From: a virus
DNA: 21,326 nt
IMG/VR virus record: IMGVR_UViG_3300037110_000216
Coordinates: 1-21,326 of that record
Direction: 5' to 3' (one strand)
The notes beneath the pieces were generated by a model. The model saw nothing but the letters and a program-made list of their open reading frames with translations. It did not search any database and was not told the origin of the DNA. Each line of letters opens with the position of its first letter. The first letter of the stretch is position 1. Of this stretch, positions 20,193-21,326 are shown piece after piece. The translations under genes and the position numbers were made by a program.

Positions 20193-20654
20193 TTGCGCTA
20201 CTTTGAAGTCCTCGTCGATATCGTAAAGCGGCAGCTCCCCTGGCGAATTACCCGGCTGCGGGAGCAGCACGGCCTGAGCCAGCAGAAACTAGCGACCGCC
20301 ACCGGACTATCGCCCGCGACGATCAGCCTGCTCGAACGCGGCCGGTTCCAGGGGTTACGATTCCAGACGGTTCTCACCTTAGCCGGGATCTTCGAGGTGT
20401 CGCTCGACTACATGGCGGGCGTCGATCACGCGGGGCTGGTACGCGCTATCTCGATCCGCCAGGTGCCCTGCGCCGAGTGTGGGAAACTCGAGGGCCATTC
20501 GGTGGCGACCTGCGCGCTCGAAATGTTCGAGCGCGGCCGAAGCCACGCTTACATCGCGGGGCGCCACGAGCTCACCGTGGCTACCGTCGAGTTCATGCTG
20601 AGGGAGGAGATCCGGGTGCTGCGGGAGCGGAGGCGCGGCGGTCCACGTATATAA
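20193..20654 (+). CDS. XRE-family helix-turn-helix regulator
   Basis: The 153-residue protein has a Cro/CI-type DNA-binding domain at about residues 17-70 (ITRLREQHGLSQQKLATAT, then GLSPATISLLERGRF). The C-terminal part has a CAEC pair (about residue 93) and a second helical segment (TVATVEFMLREEIRVL) that could also be a helix-turn-helix. The start is a TTG with AAGGG 4 nt upstream; no in-frame ATG precedes the DNA-binding domain. Its place opposite a sigma gene suggests it represses the early switch. The stop codon lies inside the GGGAATTATATACGTGG-type repeat at 20643-20659. Confidence 0.8.
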   Translation: MRYFEVLVDIVKRQLPWRITRLREQHGLSQQKLATATGLSPATISLLERGRFQGLRFQTVLTLAGIFEVSLDYMAGVDHAGLVRAISIRQVPCAECGKLEGHSVATCALEMFERGRSHAYIAGRHELTVATVEFMLREEIRVLRERRRGGPRI

Positions 20655-20659
20655 TTCCC
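20643..20659 (-). repeat. Copy of the cassette-end motif (GGGAATTATATACGTGG)
   Basis: Read on the minus strand, 17 bp match the inverted copy at 20773-20789 exactly, and the first 13 bases plus TG match the ends of the cassette at 2576-3385. It contains the stop codon of the XRE gene and abuts the stop of gene 20660-20890. Confidence 0.9.
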
Positions 20660-20890
20660 TTAACTTGTGGGTTCCACGTCCGCGAGCCGTTTATCTAGCG
20701 GGCGCAGGCGCTCGTCGGTATCGATGACCCAGCCGAGCGCGATGAGGGCGCCGACGTTCAACCAGTAAATTGGGGAATTATATACGTGGGCATAGTGCCT
20801 CACGATGCGCGCCTTCCGCTCGGCTTCGATTTCGGCGAGCGTGCGGCCGGTGCGCTGGTCCATCGCGCGCTGATCGATCGAGTCGCTCAT
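20660..20890 (-). CDS. Small single-span membrane protein
   Basis: The 76-residue protein has a charged N-terminal helix (LAEIEAERKARIVRHYA) and one membrane span (YWLNVGALIALGWVI, about 43-57), then a charged tail. The ATG overlaps the upstream stop (ATGA). Codons for HVYNSP lie in a copy of the cassette-end motif, and the stop TAA directly adjoins the second copy. It is therefore possible that the last 37 residues come from a rearrangement; the reading frame through the membrane span nevertheless looks normal. Confidence 0.6.
   Translation of the reverse strand: MSDSIDQRAMDQRTGRTLAEIEAERKARIVRHYAHVYNSPIYWLNVGALIALGWVIDTDERLRPLDKRLADVEPTS
20773..20789 (+). repeat. Second copy of the cassette-end motif, inverted
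   Basis: This is a perfect inverted partner of 20643-20659, with 113 bp between them. It lies inside the coding region of gene 20660-20890 and is strongly AT-rich compared with its surroundings. Confidence 0.9.
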
Positions 20891-21171
20891 CCGAAGATTC
20901 CTCGGAGTCCCCTGGTGGGCCGCGCGTTCCGCCGGGGATCGCTCTCGCGCTGCGCGATGGCGGCCGCCGAGCACAGCCCCTCGCCGGGTTTCATGGCGAG
21001 CAACATGCGCCCGGCTTCTACCGAGAGAAAGCCCATGCAGTCCCGGCACAGGATCGCGCCCAAGTCCTTCTTGCCGGTACAGAAACAGATGGTCGATTCG
21101 AGGTGATTGTAGTCGAGCTGGAGATTCTCTTCCAGGTACGGCGAGGGCTTGGAGGTGGGGCTGAAGGGCAT
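20887..21171 (-). CDS. Small protein with Cys motifs, possible zinc ribbon
   Basis: The 94-residue protein contains STICFCTGKKDLGAILCRDC: a CxC pair and a CxxC pair about 11 residues apart, compatible with one zinc site. The rest is charged. The ATG follows the upstream stop by 1 nt, and the stop overlaps the next gene by ATGA. Similar short Cys-patterned proteins occur in early regions of phages, without known function. Confidence 0.6.
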   Translation of the reverse strand: MPFSPTSKPSPYLEENLQLDYNHLESTICFCTGKKDLGAILCRDCMGFLSVEAGRMLLAMKPGEGLCSAAAIAQRESDPRRNARPTRGLRGIFG

Positions 21172-21172
21172 T

Positions 21173-21310
21173 TCAGTTCACCCCCATGCGCACCACGACG
21201 CACTTGTCGGCCGCGTGATAGTACGAAACGAAATAGAAGCGCCAGGGGCACAACGGGCCGAGCCAGCAAGGGCAGAAGCCGACGGCGCGGAGCAGGAGAG
21301 CTACGGCCAT
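21173..21310 (-). CDS. Tiny Cys-rich hydrophobic protein
   Basis: The 45-residue frame (MAVALLLRAVGFCPCWLGP, then LCPWRFYFVSYYHAADKC) has four Cys and many aromatics. A strong AAGGGAG site lies 4 nt before the ATG. Its stop is 1 nt before the next ATG, in keeping with the operon. It could be membrane-associated. No family was recognised. Confidence 0.5.
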   Translation of the reverse strand: MAVALLLRAVGFCPCWLGPLCPWRFYFVSYYHAADKCVVVRMGVN

Positions 21311-21326
21311 GGAGCTCCCTTCTTTT

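Noticed and set aside
1-21326. Integrase, att sites, CRISPR array or complete restriction system
   Set aside because: None was seen on either strand. The prophage or free phage status therefore stays open.

Overview
The window is GC-rich and reads as one long phage or prophage operon, nearly all on the minus strand and transcribed from right to left. The right side holds regulatory genes and small proteins, the middle holds lysis and accessory genes, and the left side holds DNA packaging and head genes. Three features point to a tailed phage of a Gram-negative, GC-rich soil-type bacterium: the tight packing (many ATGA/GTGA start-stop overlaps), a canonical large terminase, and an L,D-transpeptidase-like endolysin. 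Acidobacteriota would fit the base composition and protein style, but that is a guess. I see no integrase, tRNA gene, att site or CRISPR array, so I cannot tell a prophage from a free phage.

Region by region, in transcription order. (1) 21310-19648: small proteins, a sigma-70-type factor, and a divergent XRE-type regulator at 20193-20654 (+) that faces the sigma gene across a 35-bp gap containing a perfect palindrome. (2) 19498-17336: small hypothetical and membrane proteins, then a gene whose ribosome-binding site and start codon lie in an exact tandem duplication (60-bp period), then a second sigma factor. (3) 17339-13715: an HEYGH metallopeptidase, the remnant of a DNA methyltransferase, and a group of Sec-signal-peptide proteins that is unusual for a phage. 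(4) 13713-12278: a small virion-like protein, then a lysis cassette (DUF2778-type peptidoglycan enzyme plus tiny membrane proteins). (5) 12261-10883: a tiny gene and a ParB-domain/DNA methyltransferase fusion. (6) 10031-10881: an isolated two-gene plus-strand island of unknown function. (7) 9897-5597: small terminase, large terminase and portal. (8) 5597-3390: a 735-residue TPR + glycosyltransferase-like + FkbM methyltransferase fusion embedded in the head operon. (9) 1630-1: a hypothetical protein, the scaffold and the start of the coat protein.

The main discovery is in 1641-3393. Two mobile elements have inserted into one poly-T site between the FkbM-fusion gene and the next head gene. The first, 1649-2565, is a 917-bp IS1595-like element with a zinc-ribbon transposase that has lost most of its catalytic domain. 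It has 10-bp perfect terminal repeats and an exact 8-bp target duplication (cctttttt). The second, 2576-3385, is an 810-bp cassette with perfect 25-bp terminal inverted repeats and its own exact 8-bp target duplication (ttttttag). It carries no transposase, only a PAPS-reductase-family (PP-loop ATPase) gene. Its ends resemble those of the neighbouring IS, so it looks like a mobile insertion cassette moved in trans by an IS1595-type transposase. Removing both elements with one copy of each duplication restores a phage operon in which the FkbM-fusion stop codon lies 16 nt before the next start. The same 16-17-bp end motif occurs twice more, as an inverted pair around 20643-20789, and I cannot explain that pair.
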